From assembly GCF_000337455.1 (NCBI RefSeq), contig NZ_AOIU01000009.1, forward strand, positions 75,111 to 139,110: 64,000 bases of DNA. The letters run 5' to 3'. Positions 32,890-41,024 of this stretch are shown piece after piece. A model generated the notes under the pieces. That model searched no databases. It was not told the origin of the DNA and was given only the letters and a program-made list of their open reading frames with translations. The DNA is from Halosimplex carlsbadense 2-9-1 (GTDB lineage Archaea > Halobacteriota > Halobacteria > Halobacteriales > Haloarculaceae). The translations under genes were made by a program, and so were the position numbers. The stretch's first letter is position 1. Every line of letters begins with the position of its first letter.

Positions 32890-34836
32890 TCACAGCGACG
32901 ACAGCTCCGTCACGTCTGCGCCGGCCCGCTCGGCCAGCGCGTCGCGGGCGTCCGGTTTGCAGGTCAGGTACACGACCTGCCAGCCCGACTCGACGAGGTC
33001 GCCCAGTACCTCGGCCTGCCGTTCGAGCCGGTCGGGGTCGGCCGACAGGAACGCGTCGTCGAGCAGGAAGAAGCCGTCGCGACCCTCCATGAGCCGGCGA
33101 CCGAGCGCGACCCGGACGGCCAGATACAGCTGGTCGCGCGTCCCGCGGGAGAGCTCCGCGGGCGAGAACCGCTCGCCGCTCGCCAGCTCGACGGCCAGCC
33201 GCGAGTCGTCGGTCAGGCTCACGTCGACGTAGCGGTCGTCGGTCACCCGCCGGAACACGTCGGCGGCCTCGCCGTCGGCGAACAGCGTCGTCATCTTCTC
33301 GTTCTCCGATTCGGCCATCCGGTCGAGCACCGTCGCCGCGGCCCGCGAGACGTCGGCGTCGGTCTCGATCGCGTCGACGACCTCGCGCAGGCGGTCGGCC
33401 AGGTCCCCGAGCGCGCCGAGGTTGGCGACCGTGAGGTCGAGCGGCTCGCCGGTGAACGCCTCGAAGCGGACGCCGCCGGCGCGCTCGCCGAACCGCTCCA
33501 GCTGCCGGCGGTGCTCTCGGAACCGTTCCCGTCGGTACTCCTCCCGCTCGGCGGCTTCTTCGGCGCGCTCGCGGGCGTCTTCGAGCATCTCCTCGGTGAA
33601 CTCGCGCTCGGCGCCGAAGTCGATCTCGGCTCGCCGGGCCTCCAGCGCGTCCTCGGCTTCGGCGACGACTTCGCGCGGCTCCGCGGCGTCGATGTCGAGC
33701 CACTGGCGCAGGACCTCGGTGTTGCCCTGGATGACTTCCGCGTGGTTGTCGTGTTCCTCCCGGTAGTCGGCGATGGCGCCGCGAACGGCCGGCGGGTCGT
33801 AGGCGTCGATGCCGACTTCGGAGGCCCGCTCGACGCTCGCCTGCCGGCCGCGTTCCAGCCGGACGACGGCGTTGCTGGCCGAGCGGTAGCCGGCGAGGCC
33901 GGCGAGCGCGACGACGCCGAACGCGGCGGGGCCGGCGGCGACCAGCGACGGCTCGCGGATCCCCAGCCCCAGCGGCACCGCGCCCGCGACGACGCCGGCG
34001 AGCAGCGCCGCGAGCGTCGCCCGGCCGTACCAGGTCTTGCGCCGCTGGAGCTCGTCTTCGCTCCCGGTCGGCAGGTCGTCGAGCCGCTCGGCCAGCTCGT
34101 CGAGTTCGCGCTCGTCGGGGAGCTGTGCGCGCTCGTCGAGGCTGCGCTCCAGCGACCCCTTCGTCTTGACCAGCTGCTCGTAGTCCTCGCGGGCCTTCGC
34201 GGCCTCCAGCGCCGCGACCTCGGCTTCGGCCTCGCGCCGCTCGCGGGCGGCCTCGTAGCAGGCCACCTCGGCGCGGTCGAGGCCCTCGGCGTCGGCGCGG
34301 TCGAGGTACGCCTCCACGTCGGCGAGCAGGGCCGTCGCCAGGTCGCGTTGCTGGGCGGCGTCGTCGTGGCTCGCCGAGAGGTCCCACCCCTCGGGCGTGA
34401 GGCGACCGCGTTCGAGGACTCGCTCGCGGACCGTCTCGATGTCGCCGGTCCAGATGCCGACGATCCGGTCGGTGACCCGGCGGTAGAAGGCCTGCTCGTC
34501 GAGCACGCGCAGGTCCCCGTCGCGGACGACGAACACGTTGCGGAACTCCGCGGGCGTCAGCTCGCAGTTGTATCGCTCGGCGTAGCGGTCGAGCAGCGTC
34601 TCGCCGTCCGCGAGTTCGTATCGCTCGCCCTCGCCGTCGAGGACGACGTGGCCCTCGGGGCGCTCGTCGATCCGCGAACCGGCGACGCGGCGGTCGCCCG
34701 TCAGCGACCGCAGCAGCGACTCGACGAGCAGCGTCTTCCCGGACTCGTTGGGACCGTAGACGACGTGAGCGTCGCCGAGCTGGAGCGTCTCCCGGAGCGG
34801 CCCGTAGCGGTCGACGTGGACCTCGCGCAGCTTCAC
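32890..34836 (-). CDS. YhaN-like SbcC/Rad50-class ATPase with membrane hairpin
   Basis: A 648-residue ABC-ATPase of the SMC/Rad50 class. Walker A GPNESGKT is at 28-35, a coiled coil runs at about 170-265, two hydrophobic segments (about 273-292 and 297-316) would form a transmembrane hairpin, a second coiled coil runs at about 320-470, the ABC signature LSRG is at 562, and Walker B FFLLDDAFLSADP is near 591. It lacks the CxxC zinc hook of Rad50. The membrane hairpin at the coiled-coil apex is the mark of bacterial YhaN. The GTG start overlaps the stop of the nuclease gene by four bases, so the two are coupled and probably form a complex. Confidence 0.85.
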   Translation of the reverse strand: MKLREVHVDRYGPLRETLQLGDAHVVYGPNESGKTLLVESLLRSLTGDRRVAGSRIDERPEGHVVLDGEGERYELADGETLLDRYAERYNCELTPAEFRNVFVVRDGDLRVLDEQAFYRRVTDRIVGIWTGDIETVRERVLERGRLTPEGWDLSASHDDAAQQRDLATALLADVEAYLDRADAEGLDRAEVACYEAARERREAEAEVAALEAAKAREDYEQLVKTKGSLERSLDERAQLPDERELDELAERLDDLPTGSEDELQRRKTWYGRATLAALLAGVVAGAVPLGLGIREPSLVAAGPAAFGVVALAGLAGYRSASNAVVRLERGRQASVERASEVGIDAYDPPAVRGAIADYREEHDNHAEVIQGNTEVLRQWLDIDAAEPREVVAEAEDALEARRAEIDFGAEREFTEEMLEDARERAEEAAEREEYRRERFREHRRQLERFGERAGGVRFEAFTGEPLDLTVANLGALGDLADRLREVVDAIETDADVSRAAATVLDRMAESENEKMTTLFADGEAADVFRRVTDDRYVDVSLTDDSRLAVELASGERFSPAELSRGTRDQLYLAVRVALGRRLMEGRDGFFLLDDAFLSADPDRLERQAEVLGDLVESGWQVVYLTCKPDARDALAERAGADVTELSSL

Positions 34837-35897
34837 GCGTGGGTCACCTCGCCGGCCGCGAGCAGTTCCGCCAGCGTCTCGACGAGCCGCTCCTCGACCG
34901 CCTCGGGGTCGCCGACGCGGTCGAACTCGTCGAGGTCGAAGTCGTCGAGGCGGTCGGCGAAGTCGGCGTAGATCGGGTGGTCGAGGACGGCCGCGACGCC
35001 GCGGGTCTCGTTGACCACGGTCGCCGGGCCCGCGGCGGCGTGCAGGCGCTCGTCGAAGGTCGATTCGTCGAGTTCGGTGAACCCGTCGACGCGGACTTCG
35101 AGTTCGCTGCGGTCGGTCTCCTGGCCGTCGACCCACCCCTCGACGCGGTCGATGGCGTCGTAAGCGTCGCCGGGCGCGACGGTCGTCGCGAAACGGTCGC
35201 GGTAGAAGGTGTCGAGCGCGACCGGCTGGACGTTGGCGTCGTCGGTGTCGACGACGACGGCGTGGCGCCGGCCGGTCTCGGCCCAGGAGTGGGAGACGGG
35301 GGACCCGGGATAGATAAAGAGGCCGCCGTTGGGGAGCTTCCGCTGGTAGAGCTCGCTGTGGACGTGGCCCGCGAGGACGAACTCGTAGCCGAGTTCGCCG
35401 AGCGTCTCCGTCTGGACGGGACAGTGCGTGGGCTCGGCCTCGTCGCCGGTCCCCCCGGTACCGAACCCGGCGTCGAGCGTGCAGTGCAACAGGAGGACGG
35501 CCTCGTCGTGGGCGCGTTCGCGCAGGTCGAAAAAGCGGTCCTCGCCGAGTCGTTCGCACGAAGGGACGGCGACGACCTCGCCGTCGCCGACGGTCGCCAC
35601 CTCGACGGGATCGGTCGTGAGCGCCCGGAAGTCCGGACCGAACTCGACGTTGCCGTCGAAGACCGCGGCGTCGCGGTTGCCGGGGACGACCAGCACGTCG
35701 AAGCCGTTGTCGGTGAACCGCTCGCGCAGTTGCGGACGCAGGTCGTCGGCGGCGGTCGCGGCGTCGAAGCAGTCGCCGCCGACGGTCAGCGCGTCGACGT
35801 CCTCGCGCTCGGCCGCGGTCAGGAGGGCGTCGAGCGCGTCGAGCGACCGCCCGCCGCCGCGCCCGAGGTGGAGATCCGCGGTGTGCAGTAGCCGCAT
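34833..35897 (-). CDS. YhaO/Mre11-like metallophosphoesterase nuclease
   Basis: A 354-residue calcineurin-like phosphoesterase of the Mre11/SbcD/YhaO group. Metal-binding motifs are HTADLHLG (Asp8, His10), GGDCFD (Asp42), GNRD (Asn74-Asp76), LLLHCTLD (His138) and AGHVHSE (His178, His180). The usual GNHD motif has Arg75 in place of the His that helps catalysis in Mre11, so nuclease activity may be altered. It precedes and overlaps the YhaN-like ATPase gene, the same order as SbcCD and YhaOxN pairs. Predicted role: a two-subunit DNA-end nuclease, here possibly membrane-attached. Confidence 0.87.
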   Translation of the reverse strand: MRLLHTADLHLGRGGGRSLDALDALLTAAEREDVDALTVGGDCFDAATAADDLRPQLRERFTDNGFDVLVVPGNRDAAVFDGNVEFGPDFRALTTDPVEVATVGDGEVVAVPSCERLGEDRFFDLRERAHDEAVLLLHCTLDAGFGTGGTGDEAEPTHCPVQTETLGELGYEFVLAGHVHSELYQRKLPNGGLFIYPGSPVSHSWAETGRRHAVVVDTDDANVQPVALDTFYRDRFATTVAPGDAYDAIDRVEGWVDGQETDRSELEVRVDGFTELDESTFDERLHAAAGPATVVNETRGVAAVLDHPIYADFADRLDDFDLDEFDRVGDPEAVEERLVETLAELLAAGEVTHA

Positions 35898-35923
35898 GTA
35901 TCCCGTCTCGCGGCGGCGAGCGA

Positions 35924-35930
35924 CTTAAGG
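35924..35930 (-). promoter_or_regulatory. TATA box of the nuclease-ATPase unit
   Basis: CCTTAAG on the minus strand, 27-33 bases before ATG 35897, giving a leaderless two-gene transcript. Confidence 0.6.
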
Positions 35931-35988
35931 ATTGGTTACAGCCCCGACAGAAGCGGATCCGGCCGGTAGCCGACCGATACCACCCGAT

Positions 35989-36792
35989 TCAGAGCCGCAA
36001 CTCGCGAGCGTCCTCCCACCGGGGCGCGAACTCGGCGGCGATGTCGGCCGCGAACTCGGGGTCCTTGAGATCGATCACCGCGAGCGTCTCGTCCTCGGTG
36101 AGCGGATGGGGGACCTCGATGCAGACCTCGGTGTCGTCGACGATCTCGAAGGTGCCGGTGACGTTCGCGCTCGTCCGCGTCTCGAAGTGGTCGTGGGGCT
36201 GGAGCGACTCGCGGTAGCGCTCGCCGACCGCTCCCGGGAGCGTATCGACCATCTCCGGCGTGAGCAACACCGACACCGACACCCCTCGTTCCAGCGCGTC
36301 CTCCAGCGCGGCGGTGACGCGGGCGGCCACGTCGTCCATGTCGAACTGCTGGACCGGCGCCGACGCGACGACGACGATCCGTTCGTCGGCCGCGGTGAGC
36401 CGCTCGACCAGGAGATCCAGCGCCTCGCGCGGCCCGACGCTGGCCGTCCAGAACGGTTCCTCGACGGGCTCGGTCCCGTCGAGTTCGTCGGTCAACTCGT
36501 CGACGATGTCCTCGTACTGCTCGGCCTGCTGGTCGAGCTCGCGCTTCTTGTTGTCCAGCAACCGGTCCAGCGCCGTGTCCGATTCGACGGCGACGTACTT
36601 CTTCGGCCGGCTCGCCGTCTGACTGCGCGCCAGGCTCTGTGTCTCCAGGCTGTTGAGCACGTCGTAGATCCGGCCCATCGGTACGTCGCTCGCCCGCGAG
36701 AGCTCCTTCGCCGTCGTTGCCCCCGCCTCCAGCAGGGCGCGGTAGGCCCGCGCCTCGTACTCCGAGAGGCCCAGGTCTCTCAAACTCGCCAT
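35989..36792 (-). CDS. TrmB family transcriptional regulator
   Basis: A 267-residue regulator. The N-terminal TrmB winged helix (about 1-80) opens with LRDLGLSEYEARAYRALLEAG, with recognition helix region ELSRASDVPMGRIYDVLNSLE. A short coiled coil (about 85-115) follows, then a TrmB-type C-terminal effector domain starting at FWTASVGPREALDLLVERL. Haloarchaeal TrmB proteins respond to sugars or other metabolites. No obvious sugar operon is adjacent. ATG 36792 has GGTGAG four bases upstream and a TATA-like CATAAATTTA (36831-36840) that would give a 12-15 base leader, so this mRNA is not strictly leaderless. Confidence 0.88.
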   Translation of the reverse strand: MASLRDLGLSEYEARAYRALLEAGATTAKELSRASDVPMGRIYDVLNSLETQSLARSQTASRPKKYVAVESDTALDRLLDNKKRELDQQAEQYEDIVDELTDELDGTEPVEEPFWTASVGPREALDLLVERLTAADERIVVVASAPVQQFDMDDVAARVTAALEDALERGVSVSVLLTPEMVDTLPGAVGERYRESLQPHDHFETRTSANVTGTFEIVDDTEVCIEVPHPLTEDETLAVIDLKDPEFAADIAAEFAPRWEDARELRL

Positions 36793-36923
36793 TACCTCAC
36801 CCTCGCGCCGGGCAAACAAAAAACAACGGGTAAATTTATGCCGGTCGTCGGTGTCGGCTTCCCGTTCGACCGCCAGTGTCGTCGCTCCCGCCGGTCGCCG
36901 GCCCCGGGGGTCGATCCCCGGTG

Positions 36924-38552
36924 TCAGCCCGTCAGGATGGATTCGAGTTCGCCGGGGCTGCTCGCGCGGTCCTCGGGCTTGCCGTCGGCGAGGACGACCG
37001 CTTGACCGTCCTCGGCGCGGTCGTCGTCGGGCGCGACGACGGTCTCGTGGTCGGCCAGCCGCAGCGCGGCGCGGTGGAGGTCGCTCCCGGCCTCGCTCCC
37101 CACGGCGACCACGCGGGGGTCGCGCAGCCGAGCGACGGCGGAGGCGTAGGTCGCCACCTCGACGCCCATCCGGTCGGTCGCGCCGGCGAACGCCGACAGC
37201 GCGTCCTCGGCGGCCGCCCGATAGCGGTCGTCGTCGGTCAGCAGCCAGGTCTCGACCAGCGCGTCCGCGACGTCGACGTTGGTGTCCAGCGGGTACAGCG
37301 GACGGTCGAGCAGGCCCGCCCCCTCGGTCGGACCGTCGCGGAACGCGCCCGCATCGCCCTGCAACTCGTCGATCGCGTAGTCCGCGACCGCCCTCATCGG
37401 TCCGGGCTCGCCCAGCACCGACGCGCTCGTGGTCAACCCCGAGAGGACTCGCGCCTGCGAGGAGAGGAGCCCGGATTCGCCGACCGCGCCGGTCTCGGGG
37501 TCGCCGAAGTGAACGACGCTCCCGTCCCCGCCGACGAGTTCGGCCAGGACGTGGTCGCGGGCGCGCTCGGCGTAGCGGCGGGCGCGCTCGTCGTCGGTGT
37601 AGGCGGCCAGCGTGAGCAGGCCGTCGACGGCGACGCCGTTGTGGCCGGCGAAGACCGTCCTGTCGACCGGTGGTGCATCCGAATCCTCGCGCTCGGTCGC
37701 CTCCTGGCGGTAGTAGGCGTCGTCGCCGCCCTGGCTCGCCGCGAAGGCGTCGCCGGTCCAGAGGGTCGTCGTCAGGTACTCCACGGTGTCCTCGGCGGTC
37801 TCGCGGTAGGCGTCCTCGCCGGTGTAGCGGTAGCCGTGGGCGAACGCCCGCACGAGCGCGGCGTTCTCGTCGACGAGCTTCTCGCGCTGGGGCGACGCCC
37901 AGTTGCGGTTGTGCGAGAACCGATAGAAGCCGCCGTCGTAGGTGTCGGCGAGTCGCGTCCGGACGGCTTCGAGCGTCCGGGTCGCCTGGTCGCGCGCCCG
38001 CACCAGCGCGAACTCGATGGTGCGAGGGAGGGGGAACTTCACGTCCGTGCCCCACCCGCCGAACTCCTCGTCGTAGGCCGCGAGCAGCTGCTCGACCATG
38101 TGCTCCTCGGCGCGGTCCGACAGCTCGCCGGCCGGCGGAGTAGCGTCGCCGAGTTGTCGGGGGATCGACCCCGCGTCGGCGCCCTTGCCGTCCCAGGTCC
38201 GGCGGACGGCGTCGAGTATCTCGCGGAAGCCGTCGATCCCGAGGAAAGTCGCGCCCGTGATGACCTCACCGTCGGGGGTCGCGAAGACGGTCGAGGGGAA
38301 CCCGCCCATGTTGTAGCGGTCGCGGACGCGCGGCCGGCGGTCGACGTTCACCCGTACCGGGACGAACCCGTCGTTGACGTTGGCGGCGATGCGGGGCTCC
38401 GAGTAGGTCGTCTCGTCCATCTCCCGGCAGTCCTCGCTCCAGGGCGCCCACAGCGACAGGAGGACGGGTTTGCCCGCCCGCTCGGCGGTCGCGAAGGCGT
38501 CCTCGCCCCACTCGCGCCACTCGACTTTCGTCGCGTCCGCTGAATCGTCCAT
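36924..38552 (-). CDS. DUF255/thioredoxin-fold protein (YyaL-like), active-site Cys lost
   Basis: A 542-residue protein of the YyaL/SSP411 type. A thioredoxin-fold DUF255 domain lies at about 1-130, followed by an alpha/alpha-toroid of six-hairpin glycosidase type (GGWGTDVKFPLP, DGGFYRFSHNRNW, GHNGVAVDGLLTLA). Typical family members have a CHWCH-like motif; here the site reads APWSEDC with only Cys42 left, so redox chemistry by a CxxC pair is impossible. The family function is unclear. It is shorter than usual (about 650-750 residues). Confidence 0.83.
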   Translation of the reverse strand: MDDSADATKVEWREWGEDAFATAERAGKPVLLSLWAPWSEDCREMDETTYSEPRIAANVNDGFVPVRVNVDRRPRVRDRYNMGGFPSTVFATPDGEVITGATFLGIDGFREILDAVRRTWDGKGADAGSIPRQLGDATPPAGELSDRAEEHMVEQLLAAYDEEFGGWGTDVKFPLPRTIEFALVRARDQATRTLEAVRTRLADTYDGGFYRFSHNRNWASPQREKLVDENAALVRAFAHGYRYTGEDAYRETAEDTVEYLTTTLWTGDAFAASQGGDDAYYRQEATEREDSDAPPVDRTVFAGHNGVAVDGLLTLAAYTDDERARRYAERARDHVLAELVGGDGSVVHFGDPETGAVGESGLLSSQARVLSGLTTSASVLGEPGPMRAVADYAIDELQGDAGAFRDGPTEGAGLLDRPLYPLDTNVDVADALVETWLLTDDDRYRAAAEDALSAFAGATDRMGVEVATYASAVARLRDPRVVAVGSEAGSDLHRAALRLADHETVVAPDDDRAEDGQAVVLADGKPEDRASSPGELESILTG

Positions 38553-38717
38553 ACCCCGGGTAGGGTCCCGGCCCTGTAAGGGATCACTGATCGGGTCTTC
38601 CCGTCGACGTGCCCGGCACGTGACCGTCGACTGGCGGTACGGCGTCGTCCCGGAGCCCCACGGCCGGTGTAAATGACAACCGAAATGACTTTGTGGCGGG
38701 TACGCGAATCGGGACCG

Positions 38718-39161
38718 ATGGACCGTCGCTCGTACCTCGCGGTCGTTGCGGCGAGTGTCACGGCCGGGTGTGGGGCCGTCTCGGGGTCGAACGAGGCGGG
38801 CTGTTCGGACCCGCGAACGCCGGGGTCCGACCCCGCGACCGTGTCCGGCGACGCCGACGACAGCCCGACGACGGTGCGACTGACGAACCGGACCGGTGAC
38901 TCCCGGAGCCTCCTCGTCGAAGTCTCCGAGATGAACGCGTGGGAGGAGACGGTGTTTCGGGACTGTTACGACGTGGCCCCCGACGCGACGCGCGAACAGG
39001 TGGTTTCGATCGAGCGCGCGGGGGAGTATCACGTCTTAGTGGAGACGGGCCGGGCCAGCAGCGCGACCGTCGTCGCGGTCGGGTCCCGGCCCGCTCCCGT
39101 CGATATCGAGGTCCGCGACGGAGGAGCCGTCGCCGTTCGACGGTCCGAGCCGACGACGTGA
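38718..39161 (+). CDS. Predicted secreted lipoprotein (147 aa)
   Basis: A small protein with an RR-like N-terminus (MDRRSYLAVVAASVTAGCG) that reads as a twin-arginine signal followed by a lipobox (TAGC, Cys at residue 18). Haloarchaeal lipoproteins are typically exported by Tat. The mature part is a single beta-rich domain (TTVRLTNRTGDSRSLLVEVSE and YHVLVETGRASSATVVAV), perhaps an immunoglobulin-like fold. Function unknown. ATG 38718 is preferred over the in-frame ATG at 38673 because it begins the signal. Confidence 0.72.
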   Translation: MDRRSYLAVVAASVTAGCGAVSGSNEAGCSDPRTPGSDPATVSGDADDSPTTVRLTNRTGDSRSLLVEVSEMNAWEETVFRDCYDVAPDATREQVVSIERAGEYHVLVETGRASSATVVAVGSRPAPVDIEVRDGGAVAVRRSEPTT

Positions 39162-39180
39162 CGCGCCCGCAGAGTGGACG

Positions 39181-40134
39181 CTACCCGCCGAACTGTTCGG
39201 TCAGCGCCGGCACGACCTCGAACAGGTCGTCGACGATGCCGTAGTCGGCGATGTCGAAGATTGGGGCGTTGGGGTCTTTGTTGATCGCGATGATCGTGTC
39301 CGCGCCTTTCATCCCGGCGACGTGCTGGACCGCGCCCGAGATACCGATCGCGATGTACACGTCGGGCGTCACCACTTTGCCGCTCTGGCCGACCTGGCGG
39401 TTCTTCGGGAGCCAGCCGCTGTCGACGACGGGGCGGGAGGCCGAGACGGTCGCGTCCAGCGCCTCCGCCAGGTCCCAGACGATGTCGAGGTTGTCCTCCT
39501 CCTCGATGCCACGGCCCACCGACACCAGCACGTCGGCCTCCGAGATGTCCACGTCGCCGCCCGCGACCTCTTCGAAGCCGGTGACGGTCGACCGCACCGC
39601 GGACTCGTCGACGGTCACGTCGAACGGCTCGACGGTCGCGTCGCCGCCTTTCGGCGCCTGTGGCCACTCGGCCGGTCGGAGCGTCACGACGGCGCGGTCG
39701 GCCTCGACTTCGATCGTCGTCTCGACCTTCGAGCCGTACATCTCGCGGGTGACGACGAGATTACCGTCGACATCCATGTCGACAGCGTCGGTCACGATCG
39801 GCAGGTCCAGCCGCTCGGCCACGGCCGGCGCGTAGTCCAGTCCGTTGACGGTGTGGGGCAGGAGCAGATAGTCGGGGTCCAGCCCGTCGGCCAGCCCCTC
39901 GACGGCCTGGACGGACACGTCGTGGTTGAACTCCTCGCCGTGGTCGACGGTGTGGACGGCGTCGACCCCCTCGCGGACGAGCGCCTCGCCGAACGATTCC
40001 ACGTCGCCGCCGACGACCGCGAGGTGGAGTTCCGAATCGGTGGCGTCGGCCAGCTCGCGGCCGGCGCCCGCGAGTTCGTGGCTCACGTCGCGCAGTTCGC
40101 CGCGGCGGTGCTCGGCGACGGCCAGCACCGTCAT
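39181..40134 (-). CDS. etfA: Electron transfer flavoprotein subunit alpha
   Basis: A 317-residue ETF alpha subunit. The N-terminal alpha/beta domain is followed by the C-terminal FAD-binding domain with VSVGRGI, SRPVVDSGWLPKNRQVGQSG, IAIGISGAVQH and INKDPNAPIF, the standard FAD contacts. With EtfB it passes electrons from acyl-CoA or other dehydrogenases to the quinone pool. Its ATG overlaps the etfB stop by four bases. No FixCX-type oxidoreductase is adjacent. Confidence 0.96.
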   Translation of the reverse strand: MTVLAVAEHRRGELRDVSHELAGAGRELADATDSELHLAVVGGDVESFGEALVREGVDAVHTVDHGEEFNHDVSVQAVEGLADGLDPDYLLLPHTVNGLDYAPAVAERLDLPIVTDAVDMDVDGNLVVTREMYGSKVETTIEVEADRAVVTLRPAEWPQAPKGGDATVEPFDVTVDESAVRSTVTGFEEVAGGDVDISEADVLVSVGRGIEEEDNLDIVWDLAEALDATVSASRPVVDSGWLPKNRQVGQSGKVVTPDVYIAIGISGAVQHVAGMKGADTIIAINKDPNAPIFDIADYGIVDDLFEVVPALTEQFGG

Positions 40135-40922
40135 TGGCCCACCCCCGCATCGCGGAGGACCGCGGCGAGTTCACCCGCCGTCTCGTCGGCGCCGCCCTCG
40201 AAGACGGTCGCCTCGCCCTCCGCCTCGGGCTCGTCGGTCGCCGTCCAGCGCAGCGGCGTCTCCAGCGCGCTCTCGTCGAGCCCCAGATCGGCGAGCGTCC
40301 GCACGTCGAGCGGTTTGTTCTGGGCCTGGCGGATGCCCCGGAGGCTGGCGTAGCGCGGCTCGTTGATCCCCGTCTGGATGGTCAACACGGCGGGCAACTC
40401 CACGTCGGTCAGCTCCTCGACCCCGCCCTCCAGTTCGCGGTGGACCGAGGCGACGCCGCCATCGGCGTCGAGTTCGAGCTGATTGACGACCGCGGCCCAC
40501 TCGTCGCCGAGCTTCTCGGCGAGCGTCACCCCCGTGGCGGCGAAGCTGTCGTCGCCGCTCTGGACGCCCGAGAGTACCAGGTCGGGTTCCTCCTCGCGGG
40601 CGACCGCGGCGAGCAGCGACGCCTTCGTCTCGGCGTCGAGCAGGTCCCGCTCGGCGATGGCGTCGTCCCAGACGCGGACCGCGCGGTCGGCGCCCTTCGC
40701 CAGCGCCTTCCGAACGGCCTCCTCCGAGCGCTCGGGACCGACGGTGACGGTGACGACCTCCACGTCCTCGCCGTCCTCCGCGATCTGTACCGCTTCCTCG
40801 ACGGCGTAGTCGTCCCACTCGTTGAGCTCGTAAGTGAGATACCGCTCGTCGACGTCGAGCCCGTCGATCTCGAACTCGTCGTCGACGACCGCCACGTCCG
40901 TCACTGTGACGAGGACCTTCAT
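40131..40922 (-). CDS. etfB: Electron transfer flavoprotein subunit beta
   Basis: A 263-residue ETF beta subunit, first gene of the etfBA unit. Typical segments are MKVLVTVTDVA, YELNEWDDYAVEEAVQIAE, VTVGPERSEEAVRKALAKGADRAV, the AMP-site region VLSGVQSGDDSFAATGVTLAEKL, and LPAVLTIQTGINEPRYASL. It forms the heterodimer that holds FAD and AMP. The TATA element (minus strand GTTTAA, 40949-40954) is 27-32 bases upstream. Confidence 0.96.
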   Translation of the reverse strand: MKVLVTVTDVAVVDDEFEIDGLDVDERYLTYELNEWDDYAVEEAVQIAEDGEDVEVVTVTVGPERSEEAVRKALAKGADRAVRVWDDAIAERDLLDAETKASLLAAVAREEEPDLVLSGVQSGDDSFAATGVTLAEKLGDEWAAVVNQLELDADGGVASVHRELEGGVEELTDVELPAVLTIQTGINEPRYASLRGIRQAQNKPLDVRTLADLGLDESALETPLRWTATDEPEAEGEATVFEGGADETAGELAAVLRDAGVGQ

Positions 40923-40947
40923 AGCTCGACGGTTGGCCCGCTCGGCG

Positions 40948-40956
40948 GTTAAACGT
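40948..40956 (-). promoter_or_regulatory. TATA box of etfBA
   Basis: CGTTTAACC on the minus strand, 26-34 bases before ATG 40922, consistent with leaderless transcription of the two-gene unit. Confidence 0.65.
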
Positions 40957-41024
40957 TTCCGAGGGATCGGTCGTTGTTCGGCGTTTTCGCGGCGAAACGC
41001 GGTCCTGTCCGGAGTACACCCGGC

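Noticed and set aside
32890..34836. Canonical Rad50
   Set aside because: No CxxC zinc hook at the coiled-coil apex; two hydrophobic segments are there instead, so a YhaN-like protein fits better.
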